The notes: generated from the sequence alone by a model not told the origin. Positions 37,233 through 45,963 are shown, counted from the first letter of the stretch. The stretch is DNA of 64,000 bases from Pleurocapsales cyanobacterium LEGE 06147 (GCA_015207585.1 JADEWQ010000003.1:58614-122613); one strand, 5' to 3'. Numbers and translations are program-made.

Positions 37233-38168
37233 ATGATCGATGACAATTACGTTACTTGTGAATGGTTAGCACGGCAACTCAAATCGTCCGTCAAGCTCGA
37301 TCGCTCAAAGTTAGTAGTAATAGACTGTCGTTTTCAACTACTAAATCCAACCTGGGGTTACGAGCAATATCGTCTCACTCATATTCCCGGTGCTTATTAT
37401 CTCGATCTCGATCGCGACTTATCTGCTCCCGTTCAGTCCCGTGGAGGTCGCCATCCCCTACCAGAAATAGAGCCGTTTGCCCGTAAATTAGCCGATATGG
37501 GCGTAGTTAAAGATGAAACTTTGGTAGTAGCCTACGACGACTCTCGTTTTGCTTTTGCCGCACGTTTGTGGTGGTTATTGCGCTATTTGGGTCACGAACG
37601 AGTTGCTCTTCTAGATGGTGGCTGGACGGCGTGGCAGAGTGGCGGCTATCCGGTGAGTGAGGTAGTTCCCCAACCTCAATCTGGTTCTTTTGTCCCCGAG
37701 CCGCGAACCGATTGGATTGTCGATCTCGAAACAGTAAAGGTGCGCAAAGACATATCCTCGGTAGTATTAGTCGATTCGAGAGATAGCGATCGCTATGCTG
37801 GTGTTAGAGAGCCAATCGACCCCATTGCCGGTCATATTCCTGGGGCAGTTAACTCTCCCTGGCAACGGGTTACCGATGGACAAGGCTATTTACGTCCTCT
37901 TCAAGAACAGCAAGAACTATGGGCTGACTATCAACAAGCCGATGAAATCATTGTATATTGTGGGTCTGGGGTTACTGCCTGTGTTAATTTATTTTCTTTA
38001 CATCTAGCAGGCATCGAGGGAGTCAAGCTCTATGCCGGTGGTTGGAGTGACTGGTGTTCTTATGGCAGAGGGACGGGGCTTACAAGGGGGCGCGCCCGAC
38101 GAGTCGGGCAGTTCACTGAATTCGCCCCACAGCCCCTCCAGAAGGCAGAAGGCAGAGGGAAGGAGTAG
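37233..38168 (+). CDS. Thiosulfate/3-mercaptopyruvate sulfurtransferase with an unusual C-terminal tail
   Basis: A 311-residue tandem rhodanese. The first, non-catalytic domain spans VVIDCRFQLLNP to LLDGGWTAWQSGGYP. The second carries the active-site loop IVYCGSGVTACVN with the catalytic cysteine. The normal family end comes after YAGGWSDWCSYGR. Here about 30 extra residues follow (TRGRARRVGQFTEFA, then PLQKAEGRGKE). They are encoded by a GC-rich stem (GCCCGA 38094-38099 and TCGGGC 38104-38109) and heptamer-like AGAAGGC repeats, so the tail looks like translated repeat DNA. Confidence 0.9.
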   Translation: MIDDNYVTCEWLARQLKSSVKLDRSKLVVIDCRFQLLNPTWGYEQYRLTHIPGAYYLDLDRDLSAPVQSRGGRHPLPEIEPFARKLADMGVVKDETLVVAYDDSRFAFAARLWWLLRYLGHERVALLDGGWTAWQSGGYPVSEVVPQPQSGSFVPEPRTDWIVDLETVKVRKDISSVVLVDSRDSDRYAGVREPIDPIAGHIPGAVNSPWQRVTDGQGYLRPLQEQQELWADYQQADEIIVYCGSGVTACVNLFSLHLAGIEGVKLYAGGWSDWCSYGRGTGLTRGRARRVGQFTEFAPQPLQKAEGRGKE

Positions 38169-38190
38169 GATTTTTAAACTGTAATAGTGA

Positions 38191-38220
38191 AAAAAAAGAC
38201 CAGCGACGAGATCGCTGGTT
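38191..38220 (-). terminator. Terminator of the rqcH-like gene
   Basis: ACCAGCGA (38200-38207) and TCGCTGGT (38213-38220) form a perfect 8-bp stem. On the minus strand it is followed by eight T residues (complement of 38191-38198), so it serves the minus-strand gene ending at 38358. Confidence 0.8.
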
Positions 38221-38357
38221 CTTCAAAAAGTTGTTGTCGTATAATCCTGGAGAAATCTTAGCTGCGCGTTCCCAATTTTGGCAACTAAACTAGATTTCTT
38301 ACTAAGAATTGTAACAGGAGATACGGCTAAATTGTAAAAAAAAATAAAAGAGTCGAT

Positions 38358-40124
38358 TTAGTTGGTAACGTCCGCATAGTTTTTTGCTAGCTGGGGACGA
38401 CCCCAAATAATTCGTTCCTGTTTATAGATAGCCATTCCTGGTTTTGCTCCTTTGGGTTTGTAGACATTTTTTGGTTCGGTATAGACTACGGGTACTCGTT
38501 CGCTTTCACGACCTTGGCTGTAATAAGCTGCCAGGTCGGCAGAAAATTGTAAGTCGGCTTCATTGGGCACCGTTCCTGGTTCTAGGCGTAGCAACACGTG
38601 ACTGCCAGGAATTTCCTGCGTATGAAACCAAAGGTCGTAATCTCCAGCCACGCGGAAAGTTAGGCGATCGTTTTGGCGGTTATTGCGCCCGATCCACAAT
38701 TCAAAGCCTGAAGGTGTTTTATAGCAATAGGGTTTGGAATCGTTACTGACAACTTGGTAGCTGCGTTGCCGAGCATCTGCTAGATAATTTTGCTCGATCA
38801 GTTCCTCGCGAATTTCTGCGAGGGTTTGTAAGTCTTCGCGAGTGGTTTGCTCCTTGCAGTCGCGGTGCGCGCGATAATCTGCCAACTGACTTAAAGTAGC
38901 TGATAGCTGCTCTAAATACCTTATTTCTGACTCTACTTCCTCCAGTAAAGGGACGACTGCATCTTTTGCCCGCTTGAGTTTTTGATGATTTTTATAGAGA
39001 GATTGGGCATTTTGCACTGCATTTTTTTCGGGATCGAGTTTAATCGCGATCGGCTTATTCGTCTCAAAATCCGACAGGGTAATTGAAGTCATTCCCGGTT
39101 GCCATTGGTGCAGATGAGCCATAAGTAGGTCGGCTTGTTGGCGATAGGCTTCTGCTTCGCTCGATTGCTGCAACCGTTTTTGAAAAATCGCTGCTTTTTG
39201 TTGAAGTTTCTTGAGCAAATTAGTGACTTTCTGCATCAGTTGATGAAGCAGTTGTTTAAACTCCTGTTGATTCAATTCATCCGTATAGTAACGATTGAGT
39301 AAACTTTGTACATTGGGAGCAGACTGACTCATATTCCAACCCAAAACTGTGTAACCTTCTTCCGTCCAGCCTGGTTGAAATTCTTTTGTTTGCAAGATCT
39401 TCAGCCATTTTTGCCAGTAGGTAAATAATTTTTCCCAATCGGACTGCTGCAAACTTGTTGTGGCTCGTTCCGGTTCGAGATCTGCTGCTTGAATTATCTC
39501 AGTAGCAATCCTAGGACTTAAACCTCGATAACTGTCTAGTAATTGTCGTTTAAGCTTACCAGGAATAAGACTGACTCGTTCTTGCCAGCTAGTGAAGGAT
39601 TCATCTAATTTAGGTAGAGTTCCTAACAGTGGTGGAGGCAATTCATAGGGTTGTCCCGTCTGTATCGGACGAACGCTAGATTGAGAAGGACTGACTTGAT
39701 GGGCTGCCGTGACTATTTGTCGGTTAGCATCGGTAAGAATAACGTTGCTATATTTGCCCATAATCTCGACATAGAGATGCCATAGAGGTTCTTCTCCAGG
39801 ACGCTGGCCGAATTGTAAGTCTAAAACTCTTTCCCACGGAGCAACTATTTCTATGGCAATCAAAGCTAAACCATTGAGTTGATGTCGCAGTTGATCGCTA
39901 AAAGTAAAAGTATCGGGAGTACGGGGAGGGGGATCGCCAAGACAAATTCTCGCTGCTTGAGCATGCCAACAAATAGTTAACCATTCTCTTTTTTTGAGAG
40001 TACGTAAAGCAAGGGCAATGGTATAGCGATCGCGCTGATATACTTGCTCTGTACGAGCCGGTATCCAATCTCGACGCAGTTCGGCACAAGCGGCAATTAA
40101 AGTAGTATAGTCTACAGGTTGCAT
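38358..40124 (-). CDS. rqcH: Rqc2/RqcH homologue (NFACT ribosome quality-control RNA-binding protein)
   Basis: A 588-residue protein. The NFACT-N domain begins MQPVDYTTLIAACAELR, a HhH segment lies near GLSPRIATEIIQAADLEP, and long coiled coils follow (residues about 300-430). The C-terminal NFACT-R domain has PSGFELWIGRNNRQND, LWFHTQEIPGSHVLLRL and KPKGAKPGMAIYKQERII. RqcH binds the obstructed 50S subunit and adds C-terminal alanine tails that mark stalled products for degradation. Older names call this family fibronectin-binding. The length is normal. Confidence 0.92.
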   Translation of the reverse strand: MQPVDYTTLIAACAELRRDWIPARTEQVYQRDRYTIALALRTLKKREWLTICWHAQAARICLGDPPPRTPDTFTFSDQLRHQLNGLALIAIEIVAPWERVLDLQFGQRPGEEPLWHLYVEIMGKYSNVILTDANRQIVTAAHQVSPSQSSVRPIQTGQPYELPPPLLGTLPKLDESFTSWQERVSLIPGKLKRQLLDSYRGLSPRIATEIIQAADLEPERATTSLQQSDWEKLFTYWQKWLKILQTKEFQPGWTEEGYTVLGWNMSQSAPNVQSLLNRYYTDELNQQEFKQLLHQLMQKVTNLLKKLQQKAAIFQKRLQQSSEAEAYRQQADLLMAHLHQWQPGMTSITLSDFETNKPIAIKLDPEKNAVQNAQSLYKNHQKLKRAKDAVVPLLEEVESEIRYLEQLSATLSQLADYRAHRDCKEQTTREDLQTLAEIREELIEQNYLADARQRSYQVVSNDSKPYCYKTPSGFELWIGRNNRQNDRLTFRVAGDYDLWFHTQEIPGSHVLLRLEPGTVPNEADLQFSADLAAYYSQGRESERVPVVYTEPKNVYKPKGAKPGMAIYKQERIIWGRPQLAKNYADVTN

Positions 40125-40433
40125 GAGAATACTAAAAGTGAGGTTTTCGAAATATAAATCGCTTATCCTTGCTATTCCGCCATAGGCATGCGTAGCATCT
40201 CCTCAGGGGAATTTTCGCTCGGATTTTTTAAGAATTATGAATGTCGAATCAGTTTTCGGCGTTCTTTCGTTGCCGGACAATTTAAATAATCAGAAAAAAC
40301 TGAAAAAAAGCTAAAAAATCCTAAAATACTATCGATTTCATAACTTTTAAGCTTGTAAAGCTTGTTTGTTATCTATAACATTAAGATTATATTTTTCTAT
40401 TCCCCTCCACTGCATCTTAGAAATTTGACAATC

Positions 40434-40700
40434 ATGGATATCCAGCTCATTAATATTGGTTTCGGAAATATTGTCTCGGCTAACCGTATTATTGCGATCG
40501 TTAGTCCGGAGTCGGCTCCGATTAAACGGATCATTACCGAAGCGAGAGAACGAGGTCAGTTAGTAGATGCTACTTATGGTCGCCGAACCCGGGCAGTAAT
40601 CATTACTGATTCGAGTCATGTAGTTTTATCAGCGATTCAGCCAGAAACCGTGGCTCATCGTTTTGTAGTTAGTAAAGACTCTCAGGGAAATAATAACTGA
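40434..40700 (+). CDS. remA: RemA-like (DUF370) regulatory protein
   Basis: An 88-residue protein: [20 protein letters not shown], then [47 protein letters not shown]. The conserved core matches RemA/DUF370, a DNA-binding ring-forming regulator of matrix genes in Bacillus. The frame is open 72 bp further upstream, but the ATG at 40434 gives the normal N-terminus. It is followed 32 bp later by gmk, the same order as in Firmicutes, which supports the identification. The target genes in cyanobacteria are unknown. Confidence 0.92.
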   Translation: MDIQLINIGFGNIVSANRIIAIVSPESAPIKRIITEARERGQLVDATYGRRTRAVIITDSSHVVLSAIQPETVAHRFVVSKDSQGNNN

Positions 40701-40732
40701 TCGATAGTTAAACAGTTACCCAAACAAATTCA

Positions 40733-41287
40733 ATGTCAGCAGGTAAACTGATTGTCATTACCGGACCCAGTGGTGTTGGGAAAGGTACCATCGTGCGATC
40801 GCTCATAGCACGTCATCCGGAACTTTATCTTTCCATATCGGCTACTACCAGACAGCCTCGTCCTGGAGAAATTGATGGCAAAGATTATTACTTTGTCAGT
40901 AAAGAACAGTTTGAGAGGGCGATCGAACGGGAAGAATTATTGGAATGGGCCGAATATGCTGGTAATTACTACGGTACGCCAAAAACTAGTGTAGAAGAAC
41001 AAATTAATCAAGGTAAATGGATACTGCTGGAAATTGAATTAATCGGCGCTAGAAAAGTCAAAAAAATTTTTCCCGATGCCTTACTTATATTTATCTTACC
41101 TCCTTCACTAGAAGAATTAGGGCGAAGATTAAGAGGAAGGGGTCAAGACTCACCAGAGGCCATCTCCCGTCGTTTAGTAAGAGCTAGAGCAGAAATAGAG
41201 GCTAAAGATGAGTTCAATATCCAGATTGTTAATGACGACTTGGAAACTGCTATTGAAGAAATAGAAAAAGCCATTTTTGGTCAGTAG
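40733..41287 (+). CDS. gmk: Guanylate kinase
   Basis: A 184-residue P-loop kinase: [18 protein letters not shown] (Walker A), [23 protein letters not shown] (GMP-binding), [13 protein letters not shown], and the lid region [16 protein letters not shown]. It phosphorylates GMP to GDP. It is 32 bp after remA and likely shares its transcript. The length is normal. Confidence 0.97.
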   Translation: MSAGKLIVITGPSGVGKGTIVRSLIARHPELYLSISATTRQPRPGEIDGKDYYFVSKEQFERAIEREELLEWAEYAGNYYGTPKTSVEEQINQGKWILLEIELIGARKVKKIFPDALLIFILPPSLEELGRRLRGRGQDSPEAISRRLVRARAEIEAKDEFNIQIVNDDLETAIEEIEKAIFGQ

Positions 41288-41310
41288 TTATCTTGAACAG
41301 GAGTCAGAAT

Positions 41311-41328
41311 TCAGGAGTCACCGAGTCA
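41311..41328 (+). repeat. 18-bp dispersed intergenic repeat (copy 2)
   Basis: TCAGGAGTCACCGAGTCA, identical to the copies at 24292-24309 (minus) and 45071-45088. The identity with copy 3 extends 3 bases further upstream. Confidence 0.85.
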
Positions 41329-41460
41329 GGAGATTAATAATTTTTCACTGTTTAACTGATGACTGGTGACTGTTCTCTGTTCCCTGTTCCCTTTTGCCTT
41401 CCGCACAGCGGTAGTAGTTAGTTACAATCAAAGTGAACTTCTCAAGCAGACTATAACTAG

Positions 41461-42069
41461 ATGATTCCTACTGTTATTGAAACTTCAGGTCGTGGCGAAC
41501 GCGCTTTTGATATTTACTCTCGCCTCCTGAGAGAAAGAATTGTCTTTCTAGGACAGCAAGTTGACGATGAAATTGCTAACTTAGTCGTGGCGCAGCTTCT
41601 CTTTTTGGAAGCAGAAGACCCAGAAAAAGATATTTATCTTTATATCAATTCTCCTGGTGGTTCTGTCTCTGCCGGACTAGGTATCTTTGATACTATGAAT
41701 CAAATTCGTCCCGATGTCTGCACGATTTGTCTTGGGTTGGCTGCTAGCATGGGTGCCTTTTTACTCAGTGCCGGAGTGAAAGGAAAGCGAATGAGTTTAC
41801 CTAATTCGCGGATCATGATTCACCAACCTCTAGGAGGGGCACAAGGACAAGCAACAGACATTGAAATTCAAGCCAAAGAAATTTTGTATCTCAAAAAACA
41901 ACTGAACGAACATTTAGCTCGACATACGGGACAACCTATAGAAAGAATAGAAGAAGATACGGAAAGAGACTTCTTTATGTCTGCAGAAGAAGCAAGAGAT
42001 TATGGTTTAATCGATTTGGTTATTACTCGTCGTCCTTCTGCGATAAATCCTCCTGAAATTTTGAATTAA
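41461..42069 (+). CDS. clpP: ATP-dependent Clp protease proteolytic subunit ClpP
   Basis: A 202-residue serine peptidase. The catalytic triad is intact: S96 in [14 protein letters not shown]121 in [17 protein letters not shown] and D170 in [12 protein letters not shown]. Cyanobacteria carry several ClpP and the inactive ClpR; this is an active ClpP by residues. It would assemble as a two-ring barrel and receive substrates from ClpC or ClpX. clpC lies far upstream in this window. Which paralogue number applies cannot be told from one copy. Confidence 0.96.
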   Translation: MIPTVIETSGRGERAFDIYSRLLRERIVFLGQQVDDEIANLVVAQLLFLEAEDPEKDIYLYINSPGGSVSAGLGIFDTMNQIRPDVCTICLGLAASMGAFLLSAGVKGKRMSLPNSRIMIHQPLGGAQGQATDIEIQAKEILYLKKQLNEHLARHTGQPIERIEEDTERDFFMSAEEARDYGLIDLVITRRPSAINPPEILN

Positions 42070-42134
42070 TAGATTGTAGGTTTGGGTATTGGATAGGATA
42101 TATGACGGTTTTCGCTTAAGTCCAAAGTTCCCTC

Positions 42135-42165
42135 GTAGAGACGTAGCATGATGCTACGTCTCTAC
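42135..42165. repeat. Perfect 15-bp palindromic repeat
   Basis: GTAGAGACGTAGCAT (42135-42149) and ATGCTACGTCTCTAC (42151-42165) are perfect complements with one base between. This wording resembles an abundant cyanobacterial intergenic palindrome. It may also help terminate clpP transcripts, but no T run follows. Confidence 0.85.
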
Positions 42166-42182
42166 AAAATTTTAAAATAAAT

Positions 42183-42211
42183 AAAAAAAGCCGCTTGCAT
42201 CCAAGCAGCTT
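42183..42211 (-). terminator. Terminator of the 37-residue protein gene
   Basis: On the minus strand AAGCTGCTTG pairs imperfectly with CAAGCGGCTT across a 4-base loop and is followed by a run of seven T residues. It lies 40 bp beyond the stop codon at 42251. Confidence 0.75.
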
Positions 42212-42250
42212 GACTCACGATTGCTCATCGCTAAAAACCAATTATTTATT

Positions 42251-42364
42251 TTAAAATCGTCCGCTTTGAAAACTCATCATGACAATAACTCCTATGCTCG
42301 TTAGTACCAATAACAAAGCAAGTCCAATCATTTGTCCTAATGAGGATTGGGATGTGGTTTTCAT
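42251..42364 (-). CDS. 37-residue single-helix membrane protein
   Basis: A short gene with ATG at 42364, an AGG-containing upstream site and its own terminator. The product begins MKTTSQSSLGQMIGLALLLV and ends LTSIGVIVMMSFQSGRF: a polar N-terminus and one membrane helix. Size and layout resemble small photosystem, cytochrome b6f or NDH subunits, but I cannot match it to a named one (not PsbX, PetM or PsaM by sequence). An independent, terminated small gene of this kind is likely to be real. Confidence 0.65.
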   Translation of the reverse strand: MKTTSQSSLGQMIGLALLLVLTSIGVIVMMSFQSGRF

Positions 42365-42662
42365 GGCATTATACCTATTAAACTAAGTTTACTATCAGTG
42401 AAATTTGCAACAAACCAAAAAGAACAAGAGAAAAGTAATAGGGGATCGAGCTTTTTATTTAAATCTATTTTTTTCTTTTATTAAAAAAAAGCTTTATAAC
42501 TCCTAATATTATCTAAACTATTTACCTAGCGACTCATAAACGAAACTTTTCTTAATTTAAATTTATGTAAATTAACTAATTACAACAAAAATTTCTGAGT
42601 ATTATTACTCAGAGACTGAAAAACTAATGAAGAGAAAACCCAGTAGCTCGATGCCAAATTCT

Positions 42663-43370
42663 TTAGTTAGTTAACCCGTGTTTTAGGGCAAAACGAACTA
42701 ATTCGGTGCGACTATTAGTACCCGTTTTACTAAATAAACGGCTGACGTATTTTTCAACATTTCTAACGCTAGTATTTAGTTCGCGGGCAATTTCTTTATT
42801 CATTAAGCCTTGTGCCACTAAATCGAGAACACTTTGCTCTCGCGGAGTTAGTTCAATATTCAGGGGTGAGGAAGTTGGCGTGAAATTCGCATTTTGTCCC
42901 AGCCTTTCATCTAACTTACCTTTAATTTCTTCTAATTCCCGAGCAATTTTTTCTAAATCCGAACTATTAGTAGTTTCTTTATCAGTTAAGCCACGTCTTT
43001 CTAATAAATTTTTGACAATTGCTTCTAATTCTTCTGGATCGAATGGTTTGGGTAAATAAGCATCGCAGCCAGCTTCGTAACCTTGAATGCGATCGCTCGT
43101 CATGCCTCTAGCAGTGAGAAAAACTACTGGAATAGCTTGATAGCGAGGATCTTCTCTTATCTTGTGTAGAAATTGATAGCCATCTACTTGAGGCATCATA
43201 ATGTCGGAGACGATCAGATCTGGTTTATCTGTCTCTATTTGTTCCCAAGCTTCTGTGGCATTACTTGCTACCTGAACTTGAAATTCGTCGTTATCTTCCA
43301 GATAAGCTTGTACTGATTCTCTGATACCCGGCTCATCGTCTACCAATAGTATTTTTTGTGGCTTGGACAT
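42663..43370 (-). CDS. rre1: Rre1/Ycf29-type response regulator, NarL/LuxR family
   Basis: A 235-residue protein. The receiver domain has ILLVDDEPGIRESV, the phosphoacceptor D56 in LIVSDIMMPQVDGYQFL and the lysine in AYLPKPFDPEEL. After a charged coiled linker the LuxR-type helix-turn-helix reads LTPREQSVLDLVAQGLMNKEIARELNTSVRNVEKYVSRLFSKT in consecutive segments. The wording matches cyanobacterial Rre1, plastid Ycf29, partner of the stress histidine kinase Hik34 in Synechocystis. The histidine kinase is not in the window. The orthology call is from memory of the motif. Confidence 0.85.
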   Translation of the reverse strand: MSKPQKILLVDDEPGIRESVQAYLEDNDEFQVQVASNATEAWEQIETDKPDLIVSDIMMPQVDGYQFLHKIREDPRYQAIPVVFLTARGMTSDRIQGYEAGCDAYLPKPFDPEELEAIVKNLLERRGLTDKETTNSSDLEKIARELEEIKGKLDERLGQNANFTPTSSPLNIELTPREQSVLDLVAQGLMNKEIARELNTSVRNVEKYVSRLFSKTGTNSRTELVRFALKHGLTN

Positions 43371-43445
43371 CTCTATTCTCTATCTTCTATTCTCTATTGT
43401 GCCAGATTGCCCTTTTTTTGCTGATGAAGATAACTTTATTTCTTT

Positions 43446-44117
43446 CTAATCGTTAATCAGGCTCAAAAGCTCGAAACCTATTTTTCTTCTTCCTGAAGGA
43501 TAGGAAAAAATACCAAATAGCAACTGGCGTAAAATCCAAGTACGGAGATAGGGTAGTAGTAAATTTTTACTGCATTTTTGGAAAAGCCAACTAACTACTA
43601 TCAATGCTAATAGTAGAATCGGAGGAAAGATATCCAACAGTTGGAAAGAAAAAAAAGCGATCGCGATAATGATGGGTAAAGCTAAACCCCAAAATAACCA
43701 ATCGCTGTAATTTGTAGGTTGGAGTGGTAATTGGTCGAACATTTGTGCAAGCGACCAGTAATGTATAGAAATAATACTATTTAGCCAGCAAGAATTGTCC
43801 AAGCGATCGCGACGAATTTGTTGCTCGATTTTTCCTTCTAGAGAAATTACACTTTGCACGATTGCTATTTCTTGCTCTCGTTCCTGATAATAAGTGCAAA
43901 AAGTTAGTCCTGACTGGAAATAATTGTATTGGTTTAGAAGGACATAATAGCGAAAATCTGCGAGTAAAGCGGGAGAAAGAAGAAGTTGCTGATTCTTGGC
44001 TCTAGCTTCCTGAAATTCCTTGAGGTTATCTTTGTTGAAATGAAAAGAAATTCTTTGAGGAATAAATCGGTGACGATTTAGACGTTTTCGATCGATGTGA
44101 ATGCACTCGCAGAGCAT
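43446..44117 (-). CDS. Unknown protein with two C-terminal membrane helices
   Basis: A 223-residue protein. The first half is hydrophilic and helical (RYYVLLNQYNYFQSGLTFCTYYQERE). Two membrane helices follow near residues 142-160 (LFWGLALPIIIAIAFFSFQ) and 163-182 (FPPILLLALIVVSWLF), with a basic tail. I do not recognise a family. It is the last of four minus-strand genes of unknown function (46565 down to 43446) with only 20 bp to the preceding one, so co-transcription is likely. Confidence 0.7.
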   Translation of the reverse strand: MLCECIHIDRKRLNRHRFIPQRISFHFNKDNLKEFQEARAKNQQLLLSPALLADFRYYVLLNQYNYFQSGLTFCTYYQEREQEIAIVQSVISLEGKIEQQIRRDRLDNSCWLNSIISIHYWSLAQMFDQLPLQPTNYSDWLFWGLALPIIIAIAFFSFQLLDIFPPILLLALIVVSWLFQKCSKNLLLPYLRTWILRQLLFGIFSYPSGRRKIGFELLSLIND

Positions 44118-44137
44118 TTTTAATAATTTTTTTTAGC

Positions 44138-44983
44138 TCATGAATTTTTTATCCTCTTCTCTGTCTGGAAGATATTTAGAATAAATTCTAGAAGTCCCCG
44201 CCATTGCTGTTCTCCCAGTCGCACGCCTTTTTTGTGAATGGCTAAGATGAGATCTTTATGAGGATGAGTTAATAGGTCTTGACAATAGCGATTGACAATT
44301 TTGCCATCTAGCCCGATTAGAGTTTGCGCATAGGTTATTTCTTTTACTTCGATTATTTTATCGTGGAGTGGAGATAGTTCTGATTCTAACTGACATAAAT
44401 ATTTGTTGCGTTTATCTAAAGCCATTTTTACATTTCCCAGCCTACGCAAAACTCTCAGAAAATAATAATCGTGTAAAAGTTGCTGAACCGCCGATACAGC
44501 TTCGGAGTTTTCAGCAGAAGATGGTTGGGGTAGACTAGTCGGAATTGCCTCCCAATCAGAGTTAGGCTGAGCGAGTAAAGATAAATTTCTGTTGAGATGA
44601 GCAGCTAGGGGGGGATTATACAAATCTGAATTGGGATTGCTAAGCAGCAAAATATACTCTAGTTCTAGCTGACGGCGAAGATTGAGATAGCGATCGCGCA
44701 AAGAGGGATGAATGTTTAATTGTTCTAGATAAGATTGAGAAATTGGATAGATAGCCTGATATATTTCCCAAGGAATTACTTGCTCCTCGACAATTTCCTC
44801 AACGATTGTCGTGTTAACTTCCAAGTCAGAAAGTTCTCCAAGAAGATCGCTTAAAAAGTTAAGGGAACGTTCCAACCGTTTTTGGAGGCGATCTCGCTTT
44901 GCGAGTGCTGCCGCACCGCTTTTATCCCTTTCTTGGCGTTTGGGAAAGATAGCTGTTAATTGTCTTGTTCGTCTTGCTGTCAC
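44138..44983 (-). CDS. Unknown helical protein containing an in-frame repeat insertion
   Basis: A 281-residue, mostly helical soluble protein of no recognised family. Near the N-terminus, residues 22-32 read SGAAALAKRDR, encoded by a copy of the 31-bp dispersed repeat. A closely related peptide, SGAAAPAKRDR, occurs in the gene just upstream, also from a repeat copy. The body has long helices (LHDYYFLRVLRRLGNVKMAL; SPLHDKIIEVKEITYAQTLIG). It lies 20 bp upstream of the two-helix membrane protein, in the same four-gene block. Confidence 0.7.
   Translation of the reverse strand: MTARRTRQLTAIFPKRQERDKSGAAALAKRDRLQKRLERSLNFLSDLLGELSDLEVNTTIVEEIVEEQVIPWEIYQAIYPISQSYLEQLNIHPSLRDRYLNLRRQLELEYILLLSNPNSDLYNPPLAAHLNRNLSLLAQPNSDWEAIPTSLPQPSSAENSEAVSAVQQLLHDYYFLRVLRRLGNVKMALDKRNKYLCQLESELSPLHDKIIEVKEITYAQTLIGLDGKIVNRYCQDLLTHPHKDLILAIHKKGVRLGEQQWRGLLEFILNIFQTEKRIKNS
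44889..44919. repeat. 31-bp double-hairpin repeat, intragenic copy B
   Basis: Wording CGATCTCGCTTTGCGAG then TGCTGCCGCACCGC. The first hairpin stem is CTCGC/GCGAG here versus CCCGC/GCGGG in the copy at 45443: a paired change that keeps the stem. Confidence 0.85.
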
Positions 44984-45070
44984 AGCTTTCTATCTCATTA
45001 ATTAGATACTTAGATTAATGACTAAATAATACGCTGATTCTGCTGAGAGCGATCGATTGAAGTTCATAAT

Positions 45071-45088
45071 TCAGGAGTCACCGAGTCA
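45071..45088 (+). repeat. 18-bp dispersed intergenic repeat (copy 3)
   Basis: TCAGGAGTCACCGAGTCA, identical to copies at 24292-24309 (minus) and 41311-41328. It is followed by AT-rich short inverted words. Confidence 0.85.
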
Positions 45089-45138
45089 ATGGATAATTAA
45101 TAATTATCAATTCTCAATTGTCAATTATTGACTGTTCC

Positions 45139-45963
45139 CTATTTCCTGTTTTCAGGAGAATTGTTTTTTTTCCCTTCTTGCCACTCTTCTGATTCTTCTT
45201 CCCCCTCTAGAGAAGCGAGATCGAGCAAAGCAGTATCATCTTCTTCTAACCAATCACCCCAATCTTCTTCTTCTCCTTCTGTAGGGATAACTTCTTCATT
45301 TTCTTCTAAATCTTCAAGAGATAAGATGTACGCCTGTGTCTCAGCTTCTGCCTCTCTAGATTCGATGGTAGTTTGTTCTGCCTCAGTTTCTTCCTCTTGT
45401 TGTCTGTCTAGATCCGATTCGACACTAGTTGGAGTAGGAATGCGATCCCGCTTTGCGGGTGCTGCCGCACCGCTAATATCAGAGTGAACTTGTTCTGCCG
45501 GTGGAGTCGCGGTATCGTTTTTAGCGATCGCCTTTTCACCGGGTAAAGATTCGGTTGCCACATCCAACCAGCCGAACTCGCGATAATTACCTTCTATTTG
45601 CTGCTTTTGCAAGGTAACCAACAGGCGAAACATTTGTTGGAGACTTTCTAAATTTTGGGCAATAGTTTGATGTCCTTGGTTAACTTGTTGGCAATGAAAC
45701 TGCTGCACTTTTTGATAAAGAGGATTACCAAGAAATTGCTCGTCGATTTGGTTGTCAATTTTGCCTTCAACCAAGTCGAGCCGAGTGCGCAAGCGGTAAA
45801 GCAAGCGCGGTGCTGAAGAAGTTGCCGACTGAGGAAAATTCTTTTCAGGAGAGGCTATCGAGGTAGTAATATTTAACTGGTGAGCTTTGCTCATAGCCAG
45901 AACGAATGCATCAGTTAATTTTCCTGCCCTGAGAGCCTTTCTAAATTCATCACTAGATGCCAT
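45139..45963 (-). CDS. Unknown protein, paralogue of the next upstream gene, with acidic tail and repeat insertion
   Basis: A 274-residue protein. Residues 1-130 are homologous to the neighbouring 140-residue protein: EFRKALRAGKLTDAFVLAMSKAHQLNITTSIAS, YRLRTRLDLVEGKIDNQI and QGHQTIAQNLESLQQMFRLL. The C-terminal half is different: it contains SGAAAPAKRDR from a dispersed repeat copy, and then a long disordered Glu/Asp-rich tail (EEDWGDWLEEDDTALLDL). It has no recognised family and no membrane helix. The domain looks like a helical adaptor, which is a guess. It is part of a four-gene minus-strand block. Confidence 0.75.
   Translation of the reverse strand: MASSDEFRKALRAGKLTDAFVLAMSKAHQLNITTSIASPEKNFPQSATSSAPRLLYRLRTRLDLVEGKIDNQIDEQFLGNPLYQKVQQFHCQQVNQGHQTIAQNLESLQQMFRLLVTLQKQQIEGNYREFGWLDVATESLPGEKAIAKNDTATPPAEQVHSDISGAAAPAKRDRIPTPTSVESDLDRQQEEETEAEQTTIESREAEAETQAYILSLEDLEENEEVIPTEGEEEDWGDWLEEDDTALLDLASLEGEEESEEWQEGKKNNSPENRK
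45443..45473. repeat. 31-bp double-hairpin repeat, intragenic copy C
   Basis: Wording CGATCCCGCTTTGCGGG then TGCTGCCGCACCGC. On the minus strand it encodes GAAAPAKRDR in frame within the 274-residue protein. Confidence 0.85.

Noticed and set aside
40362..40433. 24-residue N-terminal extension of RemA
   Set aside because: Hydrophobic chance sequence; the family starts at [12 protein letters not shown].
45128..45487. 119-codon plus-strand Ser-rich frame opposite the 274-residue protein
   Set aside because: Antisense of the Glu/Asp-rich tail; the Ser bias follows from that composition.
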